Origin: Chitinophaga barathri
Lineage (GTDB): Bacteria; Bacteroidota; Bacteroidia; Chitinophagales; Chitinophagaceae
Direction of reading: 5' to 3'
NCBI RefSeq assembly: GCF_003807585.1
Contig: NZ_RMBX01000010.1
Span: 62,001-126,000, forward strand
DNA length: 64,000 bases
Both the position numbers and the translations under genes were made by a program. Positions 9,151 to 18,800 of the stretch are shown here, piece after piece. Each line of letters opens with the position of its first letter. Positions within the stretch are counted from its first letter, which is position 1. The notes below the pieces were generated by a model. The model ran no database searches. It was not told where the DNA came from and saw only the letters and a program-made list of their open reading frames with translations.

Positions 9151-9798
9151 ATGAAATTATTATTCCTGGTGACCATGCTCACTATCAGCATGCAAATCGT
9201 TACCGCGCAGCAACCTTCTCCCAAATTCAGGATCAACGCGCTGGCGGGTTATGTATTTGATGACAGCTTCGACTCCTACTATGACGCCAACAGTTATTAT
9301 GACGGCACCCTCAACGGCGGATTTCAATGGGGCGTGGGGCTGGAATACCTGCTCCGGGAGCAGTACGGCCTGGAAGTCCTTTACCTTCGCCAGGACACCA
9401 AAGCGCCGGTCACCTATTTCCAGAACGGTGTCAAAAACACCGATTTCGACGTTGCTGTCAATTACATCCTGGCGGCCGGCAACCGGTATTTCAGGCTCAG
9501 CTCTCCGGTGGTTGTACCCTTTGGGGGTATTATGCTGGGCGCCGCCATATTTGATATTAAAAACCCGGACAACGGCAGGAATTCCAATGCCACCAAATTT
9601 GCCTGGGGCGTAAGGGGAGGGACGAACATCAATGTCTCGCCGCGGTTCGCCTTTAAATTGCAGGCGCAGTTGCTTTCCGCCGTACAGGGAGCGGGCGGGG
9701 GCTTGTATTTCGGCACTGGTGGTGTCAGTACCGGGCTTACCACTTATTCTTCCATATTGCAGTTCGGTTTCAACGGCGGCATCGCGGTGTCATTCTAG
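9151..9798 (+). CDS. Small outer-membrane beta-barrel protein
   Basis: A 215-residue protein with a clear signal peptide (MKLLFLVTMLTISMQIVTAQ). About eight amphipathic strands follow, with repeated aromatic girdle residues (GFQWGVGLEYLLR, KFAWGVRGGTNINVSPRFAFKL), and it ends QFGFNGGIAVSF with a C-terminal Phe. This pattern fits the OmpA/PorT-like 8-strand barrels of Bacteroidetes. It lies 16 bases after the DUF481 gene on the same strand. The function is unknown; a structural or transport role in the outer membrane is an inference. Confidence 0.82.
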   Translation: MKLLFLVTMLTISMQIVTAQQPSPKFRINALAGYVFDDSFDSYYDANSYYDGTLNGGFQWGVGLEYLLREQYGLEVLYLRQDTKAPVTYFQNGVKNTDFDVAVNYILAAGNRYFRLSSPVVVPFGGIMLGAAIFDIKNPDNGRNSNATKFAWGVRGGTNINVSPRFAFKLQAQLLSAVQGAGGGLYFGTGGVSTGLTTYSSILQFGFNGGIAVSF

Positions 9799-9885
9799 CT
9801 TTTGGGCATCTATGCCGAAAATTGCGCATGGGAACATATGAGAATCTATCTTATCATGTGGGATAAAAAAAATTTCCCTGGGGAC

Positions 9886-9916
9886 TTGTTTTATGTTTCA
9901 AACTTCAGTATGTTTG
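9886..9916 (+). promoter_or_regulatory. Bacteroidetes-type promoter of the GntR gene
   Basis: TTG at 9886-9888 and TATGTTTG at 9909-9916, a full match to TAnnTTTG, are spaced by 20 bases. This is the known -33/-7 layout of Bacteroidetes. Transcription would start only a few bases before the ATG at 9928, giving a nearly leaderless mRNA. The -7 box overlaps the palindrome at 9910-9921. Confidence 0.55.
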
Positions 9917-9921
9917 AACAT
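9910..9921. promoter_or_regulatory. Probable GntR operator 1 (autoregulatory)
   Basis: The palindrome ATGTT-TG-AACAT overlaps the -7 box of the regulator's own promoter. Its reverse complement, ATGTTCAAACAT, occurs at the start of the ROK kinase gene. GT...AC half-sites are usual for GntR-family operators. Binding here would block RNA polymerase, as in autorepression (inference). Confidence 0.6.
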
Positions 9922-9927
9922 TCATAC

Positions 9928-10659
9928 ATGAGTTTAAAGATAGACCATAAGAGCAAAATGCCGCTCCACATACAGGTGGAAGAACTGCTGCGGAACCTGA
10001 TCAGCCAGCCAGAATACCAGAACGGCACTTTCCTGCCAAAGGAAGTGGAACTGGCCAACCGGCTGGGCGTTTCCAGGAACACGATCCGGCAGGCCACCAA
10101 TAAACTGGAGTATGAAGGTTTGCTCGCCAGGAAAAAGGGGGTAGGCACTAAGGTGGCGCAGCGCCAGCTCTCTACCAGTCTGCAGGACTGGCAGAGCTTT
10201 ACCAAAGAGATGTCCAAACGCGGCATCATCACGTCCAACCTGTTGCTCACGCTTGAAAAAGTGAAGGCCGACGAAAAAATGGCTGGTTTCTTTAACATCC
10301 CGCTCAACACCTCCATCTGTAAACTCAGTAAACTCAAAGGCGTAAACGGTGAACCCATCGTTTACTTCGAAAGTTACTTCCATCCTCGTATCACCCTTAC
10401 AGAAAGTGACGACCTGAACCGTCCGTTGTATCAGCTTCTGTCCGAAAAGTTCGATATCATTGTCGTGCGATCCAGTGAGCATATCAATGCCCTGATGGCC
10501 GGCCATGTGGCGAAAAAGCTGCAGGTGGACCCTAAGTGCCCCGTGCTCTTCAGGGAACGTTTCGTTTATGATCCAGGCGACAGGCCGGTGGAATACAACG
10601 TAGGTTATTACAGGTCCGACAAATTCACGTATTCCATTGAAATAAGATCAGAACGCTGA
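9928..10659 (+). CDS. GntR family transcriptional regulator (HutC type, UTRA effector domain)
   Basis: A 243-residue DNA-binding regulator. The N-terminal winged helix-turn-helix (about 5-75) reads MPLHIQVEELLRNLI, then ELANRLGVSRNTIRQATNKL and a wing with ARKKGVGTKV. The UTRA ligand domain (about 95-240) contains SICKLSKLKGVNGEPIVYFE and the FRERFVYDP strand typical of the HutC subfamily. The ATG at 9928 gives the standard GntR start, although the frame is open further upstream. It stands at the head of the mannan locus, and a matching palindrome lies at its own promoter and at the next gene. It therefore probably senses a mannose phosphate or similar intermediate and controls the operon. 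The effector and the sign of control are inferences. Confidence 0.93.
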   Translation: MSLKIDHKSKMPLHIQVEELLRNLISQPEYQNGTFLPKEVELANRLGVSRNTIRQATNKLEYEGLLARKKGVGTKVAQRQLSTSLQDWQSFTKEMSKRGIITSNLLLTLEKVKADEKMAGFFNIPLNTSICKLSKLKGVNGEPIVYFESYFHPRITLTESDDLNRPLYQLLSEKFDIIVVRSSEHINALMAGHVAKKLQVDPKCPVLFRERFVYDPGDRPVEYNVGYYRSDKFTYSIEIRSER

Positions 10660-10723
10660 TCTATTTGTAATCTCTCCTTTTTTTGCTCCACGCAGGAAAA
10701 GGATATTTTTTTCTTAATTTTTA

Positions 10724-10739
10724 ATATGTTCAAACATAT
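10724..10739. promoter_or_regulatory. Probable GntR operator 2, at the start codon of the ROK kinase gene
   Basis: Perfect 7-base arms ATATGTT / AACATAT around a CA centre. The inner 12 bases are the exact reverse complement of operator 1. The site overlaps the probable start codon at 10738, so a bound regulator would block initiation or elongation into the whole mannan operon. Confidence 0.6.
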
Positions 10740-11646
10740 GAACAATAGCTATGTGATCGGTGCGGATATAGGAGGTTCGCATATAACGGCGGCCCTCGTA
10801 GACCTGGCCAGTGGTGCGGTGGTGGACGATTGTAAGTTCAAAGAACCGGTGAATGCCGCAGCCGGCGCTGAAGATATCCTTGCGCATTGGACGGCTTGCA
10901 TCAGCCGGGTATTGGCTGCCGCCGGCACAGAACCCGCCGCCATTGGTATCGCCATGCCGGGGCCTTTCGATTACCCCGGAGGTATTTCGCTGATCAAAGG
11001 CGTGTCCAAATATGAATCGCTTTACGGCATGAACATCCGTGAGGCGCTGGAGGCGTCCCTGGAGTTTTCAAAAGGTATTTATTTCGAGAACGACGCTTCC
11101 TGTTTTGCCCTCGGCGAAGCTTGGTCAGGCGAAGGCGCGGGCTGCAGCCGCATGGTGGCGGTTACGCTCGGCACCGGCCTCGGCGGCACGTTCCTGCTCA
11201 ATAACAAGATACAACACGAAGGCAAAGGCATTCCGCCGGAAGGGTATATCTATCATCTGCCCTATAAAACAGGTATCGCTGAAGATTACATCTCTTCCCG
11301 CTGGCTGATCAACGAATATCACCAACGCACCGGCCAGCGCCCGGGCGAAGTGAAGAATATCGGGGAACTGGCGGAAAAACAGGATGCCGTTGCATTGGCG
11401 CTGTTCGCGGAAATGGGTGAGGCTTTAGGCGAAGTAATGGTTCCCTGGCTCCGGGATTTTGATGCGGAACGAATGGTGATCGGCGGCAACATCCGCAAGG
11501 CGCATCCGTACTTCCTGCCGGCGCTGCAGGCCAGTTTACAGCATAACAATATAAAAACCAGCGTACATATTTCCGGCCGTGGTGAAAACTCGGCCCTTTC
11601 AGGGGCTGCATGGATATGCAAATCCATGCTCGTTACCAATCAATAA
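10738..11646 (+). CDS. ROK family sugar kinase (probable mannokinase)
   Basis: A 302-residue cytoplasmic ROK protein expected to phosphorylate a hexose with ATP. The phosphate-binding loop is at the start (GADIGGSHITAALVDL), followed by AIGIAMPGPFDYPGG, the sugar and catalytic END motif (YFENDASCFALGEAW) and a second glycine motif (VTLGTGLGGTFLLNN). The cysteine zinc site usual in ROK proteins (CxCGxxGCxE) is missing; the region reads HEGKGIPPEGYIYHLPYK instead. The ATG at 10738 is preferred to the one at 10726, which lies inside the operator. The next gene is a phosphomannose isomerase 19 bases on, so mannose is the likely substrate (inference). The alternative is a glucokinase of broad specificity. 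Confidence 0.88.
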   Translation: MNNSYVIGADIGGSHITAALVDLASGAVVDDCKFKEPVNAAAGAEDILAHWTACISRVLAAAGTEPAAIGIAMPGPFDYPGGISLIKGVSKYESLYGMNIREALEASLEFSKGIYFENDASCFALGEAWSGEGAGCSRMVAVTLGTGLGGTFLLNNKIQHEGKGIPPEGYIYHLPYKTGIAEDYISSRWLINEYHQRTGQRPGEVKNIGELAEKQDAVALALFAEMGEALGEVMVPWLRDFDAERMVIGGNIRKAHPYFLPALQASLQHNNIKTSVHISGRGENSALSGAAWICKSMLVTNQ

Positions 11647-11665
11647 CAACAATGCGCGATAGAAA

Positions 11666-13444
11666 ATGAACACCATGATGAATTGGAGAAAAACAACCCA
11701 ACCCCTGATGCCGGTTACAACGGAAGAGAGAGAACTTCCCCCGGCGGGTGATTACGACATGTATCCTTTCGCCAGGCTGGAAGCAGGCAGTATCCAGAGC
11801 GGATATGCCAGTCTTGCTAAATGGATGACCGGCCGTAATGTTATTTTGATAGACGGATATATTGGTAACGACTGGGAGTATATCGCCGGCTCCCTGGAGC
11901 GGGAGCTGAGTGCTACCGGAGTAGCAGTGAACCTGGTATATACTTCCTCGCTGCTGAAACCTGCCGAAGAGCTGGAAGCACTGGTGGCGCCGTTTCTCGG
12001 CGAAAAAGGAACGGTATGGGGCAGAAGAGCTTCTATTATATTAAAAGATCTTTTTGATAACGAAAAATTGCAGCAGGTGCAGCCGGCGGCGGAAGGCATC
12101 ACGCTCGTCATCGGTGTGGGCGCGGCGCTTACCGGGCTGAATGCACCGGTGGTATATATAGATCTTCCCAAAAACGAGTTGCAATACCGCATGCGCGCCC
12201 GTACGGCCAATAACCTTGGGAAGGAACAGTGGGAAGATAACCAGGAAACCTACAAACGTTTCTACTTCGTAGACTGGGTTTTGCTCAACGAATACAAACA
12301 ACAGATACTGCCTTCCATTGAAGTGATCGCGGACGGCCAGTGGAAAGAACAATTCACCTGGGCCAGCCACGCCGCCATCAATAAAGGGCTGCAATACCTT
12401 TCCCAAAACGCTTTCCGCGTCAGGCCATGGTTTGAGGCAGGCGCCTGGGGAGGAGACTGGATGAAGGAAAAGATACCGGGGCTCAACAAGGAGGAGGTGA
12501 ACTATGCCTGGTCTTTTGAAATGATCGTTCCGGAAAACGGGATCGTATTCGAAAGCGACGGCAAGCTGCTGGAGATAGCGTTCGACTGGCTGATGATGAA
12601 ACATTCCAAAGAAGTGCTCGGGCAGGATGAGCAGCGTTTCGGTATTGAATTCCCGATCCGGTTCGATTTCCTGGATACTTTCGACGGCGGCAATCTCTCC
12701 ATCCAGTGCCATCCGCGCGTGCAATACATCCAGGAGCAATTCGGGGAAACCATCACGCAGGACGAAACCTATTACATACTCGATTGCGGCGAAGGAGCGA
12801 AGGTATACCTCGGCTTCCAGGATGATATTGATCCCGCCGGTTTCCGCCGTGTGTTGGAAGAAAGCGCCGCGGAAAACAAAGCCATCGATATAGAAAAATA
12901 CGTGCAGGTACATGATGCCGGCAAACACGACTTTTTCCTCATCCCGAACGGTACGGTACACAGCTCCGGGAAAAACAACCTGGTGCTGGAGATCAGCGCT
13001 ACTCCTTACATCTTTACGTTCAAGATGTACGACTGGGTGCGGCTGGACCTCAACGGGAAACCAAGGCCCATCAATATCGATCATGCCTTCAACAACCTCG
13101 ATTTCAGCCGCAAGGGCGCGCGGGTAAAGGAAGAGCTGATTTCCAAACAGGAGGTGATCGCCAGCGGCGAAAACTGGCAGCTGGTACATGCGCCCACCCA
13201 TGCGGAACATTTCTATGACGTGCACAGGATCGAGTTTACCGGTTCTGTAGCCGTGGAAACCGACGGAAAGTGCCATGTGCTGATGCTGGTGGAAGGGAAG
13301 TCTGTATTGGTGGAAACTGCCAACGGGTTCCGGCAGCGGTACAACTACGCGGAAACTTTCGCGATACCCGCCGCAGCGGGGTCTTACAGGATCATCAACG
13401 AAGGAGATGCCACTGCTAAAGTGGTAAAAGCTTTTGTAAAATAA
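11666..13444 (+). CDS. Class I mannose-6-phosphate isomerase fused to an N-terminal kinase-like domain
   Basis: A 592-residue two-part protein. The C-terminal part (about 252-592) is a class I phosphomannose isomerase. The zinc ligands expected from the family can be placed: Gln347 and His349 (SIQCHP), Glu367 (QDETYYIL) and His432 (IPNGTVHSSG). It would interconvert mannose-6-phosphate and fructose-6-phosphate in the cytoplasm. The N-terminal part (about 1-250) has the order of a P-loop uridine-kinase-like fold: strand VILIDGYIG at 59-67 where a Walker A would be, a later strand LVIGVGAAL (147-155), and YRMRAR (174-179) where a lid would lie. It lacks the GxxxxGK[ST] lysine, so kinase activity is doubtful. 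It sits between the ROK kinase and GH92 genes, in line with mannose catabolism. It is far longer than a stand-alone ManA (about 300-420). Confidence 0.85.
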   Translation: MNTMMNWRKTTQPLMPVTTEERELPPAGDYDMYPFARLEAGSIQSGYASLAKWMTGRNVILIDGYIGNDWEYIAGSLERELSATGVAVNLVYTSSLLKPAEELEALVAPFLGEKGTVWGRRASIILKDLFDNEKLQQVQPAAEGITLVIGVGAALTGLNAPVVYIDLPKNELQYRMRARTANNLGKEQWEDNQETYKRFYFVDWVLLNEYKQQILPSIEVIADGQWKEQFTWASHAAINKGLQYLSQNAFRVRPWFEAGAWGGDWMKEKIPGLNKEEVNYAWSFEMIVPENGIVFESDGKLLEIAFDWLMMKHSKEVLGQDEQRFGIEFPIRFDFLDTFDGGNLSIQCHPRVQYIQEQFGETITQDETYYILDCGEGAKVYLGFQDDIDPAGFRRVLEESAAENKAIDIEKYVQVHDAGKHDFFLIPNGTVHSSGKNNLVLEISATPYIFTFKMYDWVRLDLNGKPRPINIDHAFNNLDFSRKGARVKEELISKQEVIASGENWQLVHAPTHAEHFYDVHRIEFTGSVAVETDGKCHVLMLVEGKSVLVETANGFRQRYNYAETFAIPAAAGSYRIINEGDATAKVVKAFVK

Positions 13445-13450
13445 AAAGGA

Positions 13451-13476
13451 AAGTCCGGGGAACGGTCCCCGGACTT
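13451..13476 (+). promoter_or_regulatory. Perfect hairpin between the isomerase and GH92 genes
   Basis: An 11-base perfect stem, AAGTCCGGGGA / TCCCCGGACTT, with a 4-base loop (ACGG). It starts 7 bases after the isomerase stop and ends 15 bases before the first GH92 ATG. No T-run follows, so full termination is unlikely. It could protect the upstream mRNA, cause partial termination or mark a processing site between the cytoplasmic and the secreted half of the operon. Confidence 0.65.
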
Positions 13477-13491
13477 CATCATCACAAAACA

Positions 13492-15828
13492 ATGTCAGGT
13501 ATGAGAAAGGAAAATTGGATGCTCTGGTTGTTGCTGATCGTTTCAGTATCCCATCTCAGCGCACAGGAAAAGAACGATCCGGTTGGATATGTAGACCCCC
13601 TGATCGGAACGGCGCATTGCCGCTGGTTCCATTTTGCACCCGGTGCTTCGCCATTCGGTATGGCCAAACCGGGTCCGTCCACAAACGGGCATTACGGCAA
13701 TCCCAGCGGCTGGGAGGCTGTGGGCTACGATTACAGGCATACTTCCATTGAAGGGTTCCCCAATTTTCATGAGTTCCAGGTGGGCGGTGTTGTGCTAATG
13801 CCCGCCAAAGGAAGGCTGGTGACCGTGCCGGGAAACCTGGAAGACAGTCTCTCCGGCTACCGTTCCGCCTTTGACCGCGCGCAGGAAACAGCAACGGCGG
13901 GATATTATTCCGTACTACTGAAACGCTACGGCATCAAAGCCGAACTGACCTCTACCAAACGGGTGGCTTTTCAGCGCTTTACTTTTCCCGCCGGCAGCGA
14001 TTCCCATATTCTTTTCGACATCGGTAATAAACAGGGTGAAAGCGGTGAAGTGAAGGACGCGCATGTGTATATGTCGGCCGACGGCCGCATCGAAGGCTAC
14101 GTGATCACCCTGCCCGCATACGTACAAAAATACCAGCAGGGCGCTGAGGTAGCCATGTATTTCTCCGCTGTGGTGGACAAAAAACCAAGCTCCTTCGGCA
14201 CTTTCCGCGGCGAAACGCAAACGGCTGGCGCCGCGGACATCCGTGGAAAAGGAGCGGGGCTTTATCTCACGTTTGCTACAAAAGACCAGGAAGCCGTAAC
14301 CGTGCGCATCGGTCTTTCTTACACTTCTGTAGAGAACGCCCGCCTCAATATGCAGCGCGAGGCCGCAGTGATGAACTTCGACCAGGCAAGGCAGCAGTCG
14401 CACCGGCAGTGGAACGAATATCTCGGCCGCATTACCGTGAGCGGCGGCACCCGGGCAGACCGTACAAAATTTTATACCGGCCTGTACCATGCAGTGCTGG
14501 GGCGCGGCCTTGCCAGTGATGTGAACGGAGCTTATCCCAAAAACACCGGCGGCAACGGGCAAATTCCTTTGAACAAAGCAGGTGTGCCCGTGCATAATCA
14601 TTACAATACGGATGCCGTATGGGGCGCATTCTGGAATCTTACGCCGCTCTGGGCACTGGCTTACCCCGAATATTATTCGGACTTCGTGAGCAGCCAGCTG
14701 CTGGTATACAACGATGCAGGCTGGCTGGGCGACGGAATCGCCTCCAGCAAATATGTATCCGGCGTGGGTACCAACTTCGTCAGTCTTGTGATGGCCGGCG
14801 CATACAACTACGGCATCCGCGATTTTGATGTGGCGAAAGCATACGCAGCGTCACTTAAAAACGAAATAGGTTACGAGAACAGGCCTGAAGGCGCCGGTAA
14901 AGATGACGTGGCCCGGTTCCGCAAATATGGTTACGTGGATCATATAGACCCGAAGCCGGGCGAGTGGGCGTTTTCCGGTTCGCACACGCTGGAATATTCT
15001 TTCAGCGCCTACGCGGTGGCCCAGTGGGCAAAAGCGCTTGGTAAAACCGGCGATTACAACACCCTTTTGAAACTGTCCAAAGGCTGGGAAAAGATCTTTG
15101 ACCCAGCTACCAGGTATATGCGGCCCCGTTATGCCGACGGCCGCTTTGTGGACAACTTCAAACCTGCCGAGCCCTGGCGCGGCTTCCAGGAAGGGAACGC
15201 GGGACAGTACACTTTTTATGTACCGCACGACCCTGAAGGCCTGGTGTCCAAAATAGGCAAGGCCGAGTTTAACAAAAGGCTGGACAGCATTTTCACCGCC
15301 GCACAAAAAACAACGTTCGGCGGCGGCAATACCATTGATGCTTTCTCCGGTCTTTCCGCGCCTTACAACCATGGCAACCAGCCCTGCCTGCAAATGCCCT
15401 GGATGTTCAACTACTCCGGCAAACCGCAGCTTACCCAGAAATGGGTGAGGGCTATCTGCAATGAGTTTTACGGTACAGAGGGCGTGCACGGATACGGTTA
15501 CGGGCAGGATGAGGATCAGGGGCAGCTCGGCGCCTGGTTCGTGATGAGCGCCATGGGGCTGTTTGATGTGCAGGGTGGGGCAGCAGCCAAACCGGTGATG
15601 CAGATCGCTTCTTCCCTGTTCGATAAGGTGGAGATCAAACTGAATAAAAAGTATTACAGGGGTAATACCATCGAGATCGTTGCGCGTAACAACAGCGCGG
15701 AAAATGTCTATCTCCATCAGCCAACATTCAACGGTAAAAAACTTCCGCAGAACTCTATATCGTTCGAACAACTGACGAAAGGAGGGAAGCTGGAGTACGA
15801 ATTGTCTGACAAACCAGCCGCGTATTAA
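13492..15828 (+). CDS. GH92 family alpha-mannosidase
   Basis: A 778-residue exo-acting alpha-mannosidase, secreted through a signal peptide (NWMLWLLLIVSVSHLSAQ). The N-terminal beta domain begins VDPLIGT (34-40), the usual GH92 opening, with FAPGASPFGMAKPGP. The catalytic (alpha/alpha)6 domain (about 300-760) carries FQEGNAGQYTFYVPHD with Glu567 as the expected general acid, and the acidic DEDQGQ loop (Asp673, Asp675) followed by LGAWFVMSAMGLF, where the family's catalytic base lies. GH92 enzymes release mannose with inversion and need calcium. The neighbours (GH76 pair, SusC/D, kinase, isomerase) support alpha-mannan side-chain removal in the periplasm. The exact linkage cannot be told. Starts at 13492 and 13501 are both possible. 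Confidence 0.94.
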   Translation: MSGMRKENWMLWLLLIVSVSHLSAQEKNDPVGYVDPLIGTAHCRWFHFAPGASPFGMAKPGPSTNGHYGNPSGWEAVGYDYRHTSIEGFPNFHEFQVGGVVLMPAKGRLVTVPGNLEDSLSGYRSAFDRAQETATAGYYSVLLKRYGIKAELTSTKRVAFQRFTFPAGSDSHILFDIGNKQGESGEVKDAHVYMSADGRIEGYVITLPAYVQKYQQGAEVAMYFSAVVDKKPSSFGTFRGETQTAGAADIRGKGAGLYLTFATKDQEAVTVRIGLSYTSVENARLNMQREAAVMNFDQARQQSHRQWNEYLGRITVSGGTRADRTKFYTGLYHAVLGRGLASDVNGAYPKNTGGNGQIPLNKAGVPVHNHYNTDAVWGAFWNLTPLWALAYPEYYSDFVSSQLLVYNDAGWLGDGIASSKYVSGVGTNFVSLVMAGAYNYGIRDFDVAKAYAASLKNEIGYENRPEGAGKDDVARFRKYGYVDHIDPKPGEWAFSGSHTLEYSFSAYAVAQWAKALGKTGDYNTLLKLSKGWEKIFDPATRYMRPRYADGRFVDNFKPAEPWRGFQEGNAGQYTFYVPHDPEGLVSKIGKAEFNKRLDSIFTAAQKTTFGGGNTIDAFSGLSAPYNHGNQPCLQMPWMFNYSGKPQLTQKWVRAICNEFYGTEGVHGYGYGQDEDQGQLGAWFVMSAMGLFDVQGGAAAKPVMQIASSLFDKVEIKLNKKYYRGNTIEIVARNNSAENVYLHQPTFNGKKLPQNSISFEQLTKGGKLEYELSDKPAAY

Positions 15829-15878
15829 TGCGGCTATCAAGAGAAATATTCCACTACTGATCAAAAAAAATTAAGCCT

Positions 15879-18800
15879 ATGCTAGCTTATAGTCACGTTA
15901 TTACAGAAAAGCTCCCGCGCAGGAGCAGGCTCCCGCTGATGGTGCTGCTGCTCCTGCTGATGATGGGCAGCGCCGCGTACGCCCAGGAACCACGTACCAT
16001 TACAGGCCGCGTTACAGACGATGTTACGAAACAGCCTATCCCTGGCGTATCCGTTTCGCTCAAAGGTACCGGTGCCGGCACGGCTACGAATGCCGAAGGT
16101 GCATTCTCTTTAAAGATACCGGCCGGCAGCAACCAGCTGCTGGTGTTCTCCTCCATCGGCTACACCAGCCAGGAGGTGCCGCTCACGACCGCGGCGCAGG
16201 TGAACATATCCCTTAAAACGGCCAGCAGCACATTATCGGATGTGGTGGTGGTAGGTTATGGCACCCAGAAGCGCACCAGCCTTACGGGTGCGGTGAGCGT
16301 GGTGACCGCCAAAGACCTGGAAGGTAAACCGGTTACCAGCGCGGTACAGGCCCTGCAGGGCGCTGCGCCTAACCTTATCATCCAGCAGAACGCTACGGAG
16401 CCAGGCGCCGCTATCAATATCAACGTGCGCGGCGTGAGCACGGTCAACAACTCCAGCCCGCTGGTGCTGGTGGATGGTGTGCCCGGATCGCTCGATCTGC
16501 TCAATCCAAACGACATTGAAAGCATCAGTGTACTTAAAGACGCGGCATCGTCCGCCATCTATGGCTCCCGCGCAGCTAACGGGGTGATACTCGTCACCAC
16601 AAAAAAAGGAAAACTCAACAAAGTGCCCCGCATTACCTACAATGGTATGGTGGGCGCGCAGCAGCCTACTTTCCTCATCAAACCGGTGAGCGGGGTGGAA
16701 TACATGCAGCTAAAAAATGAAGCGCTGGTCAATTCCGGGCAAACGGCACAGTTTTCCCCCGAACAGATCCGCCAGCAGGGAGAAAAAGGCTCTGAAAAAT
16801 GGTGGATGGACGAAGTGATGCGACCCGCCGCCCTTCAGCAAAATCACAACCTAGGGGTAACGGGCGCGGTGGGTAAAGTATCCTACCTGGTTTCCGGAGG
16901 GTATATGGACCAGAACAGCCTTTACCGCGGGCCTGGTTATGGCTACCAGCGTTACAATGCGCGCACCAACCTCAGCACACAGCTGGGCAAATTAAAGCTG
17001 GGCGGTAATTTTGCTTATGCTAAACAAGATATCCGGGAGCATGCCTATTATTCCGACTGGCTGATCTCCACAGCTATCCGCATTCCCCGCATTTATCCTA
17101 TTAAAGACGCTGACGGCAACTACTTCCTGGCGCCTACTGCATCCAACAATCCGCTGGCACAGCTGGATCAGGGTGGCCGCAGGCGGTATAACAACGATAG
17201 TTACAACTACATGGCCAATGCGGAATACGCGCTTACTCCACACCTGTCCGCCAAAGTGGTATACGGTGCGGATATCCGCGTGAATAACATGGATGAGTTC
17301 CGCCGCTCGATCGACTACACGCCCTATTCCGGGTCGGACAACCAGAGTTCCAGGACGGTGAACCACGCGCGCAGCATACAGGACAACTTCCAGGCATTGC
17401 TTAATTATGACCGTACCTTCAACAAGGTGCACGAAGTAAAAGTGTTGCTGGGTTATGCCACCGAAGGCTGGAAGAACAAGTACAGCCAGACCCGCCGGCT
17501 CAACGTTGATAACATGACGGGCGATTCCATCGCCGGCACCGAAACCCTCAAGGGTTTCAACGATACGTATGATACCCGTATTGACCAATGGGCGCTCAAC
17601 TCCGCATTCGGCCGGTTGAACTACGCGTTCAACAACCGCTATTATTTTGAGTTCAATTTCCGTTACGATGCTTCCAGCCGCTTTGCCAAAGGCAACCGCG
17701 GCGCCTTCTTCCCGTCGTTCTCCGCCGCATGGCGTATTACGGACGAGCCGTTCATGGAAACGGTGAAGGAAAAGGTGGGCGACCTGAAGCTTCGCGGTTC
17801 CTGGGGCCAGCTGGGCAACCAGCAGATCATATCCAATTACGGCTACATGAATGTATATACCACCGTGAGCAATATGTACGGCTTCAACAACCTCGCGCAG
17901 CCAGGCTCCTCGTTCGCGGTAGGCAACCCGGTGATCACCTGGGAATCCGCCAACTCCGCCAACATCGGTTTTGACCTGTCTATGCTTGATAACCGTCTTA
18001 CTATCAGTTACGATTATTTCCACAAGATCACGGATAATATTTTGCTGCAACTGCCCGCACCCGGCCTGTACGGTGCCACGCCGGCCTTCCAGAACGCCGG
18101 CAAGGTGAAGAACCAGGGTTTTGAACTGGCCATTAACTACAAGGCCAAAACCGGTGCGTTCAATCATACACTGGGTGCGAACCTGGCGGACAACCTGAAC
18201 GAGATCGTTGATTTCAAAGGCCGCACCTTCATCCAGGAAGGAGACGTAACCTACATTAACCGGGAAGGATACCCGATCAGCGCCTATTACGGTTACGAAG
18301 CCGATGGTTTTTACCAGAACCTGGACGATATCAAAAACAGTCCTAAACCGGCTTTCGCGGGCCAGGTAAAACCGGGCGACATCAAGTACGTAGATCGTAA
18401 CGGAGACGGCGTGATCAATAACGACGATCGTTTCGTCATGGGCAATCCTTTCCCCCGCTTCACCTTCGGGCTCAACTACGGCGTTACCTGGAAAGGCTTT
18501 GATGCCAGCATCTTCATACAGGGCGTGGGTAAAAGGAACGTGTTCCTGCGCGGTGAAGGGGTAGAGGCATTCCATAACAACTGGGATAACGTGTATTCAC
18601 AGCATATCGACAGGTGGACGCCGAATAACCCCGACGCAGGTTATCCGCGCCTTACTATCGGTACGGAATCTGTCAACAACAGGGCTAACTCCACTTTCTG
18701 GCTGGAGAACGCTGCTTATGCGAGGCTGAAAAATGCGCAGCTCGGTTATACACTGCCCGCCAGCCTGACGAACCGTGCAAAGATCCAGAAGGTAAGGGTA

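Noticed and set aside
16992..18575. Minus-strand 527-codon frame
   Set aside because: It is fully antisense to the SusC gene, with composition typical of the complement of a GC-rich gene. The same holds for the long antisense frames at 12041-13492 and 14851-15864.
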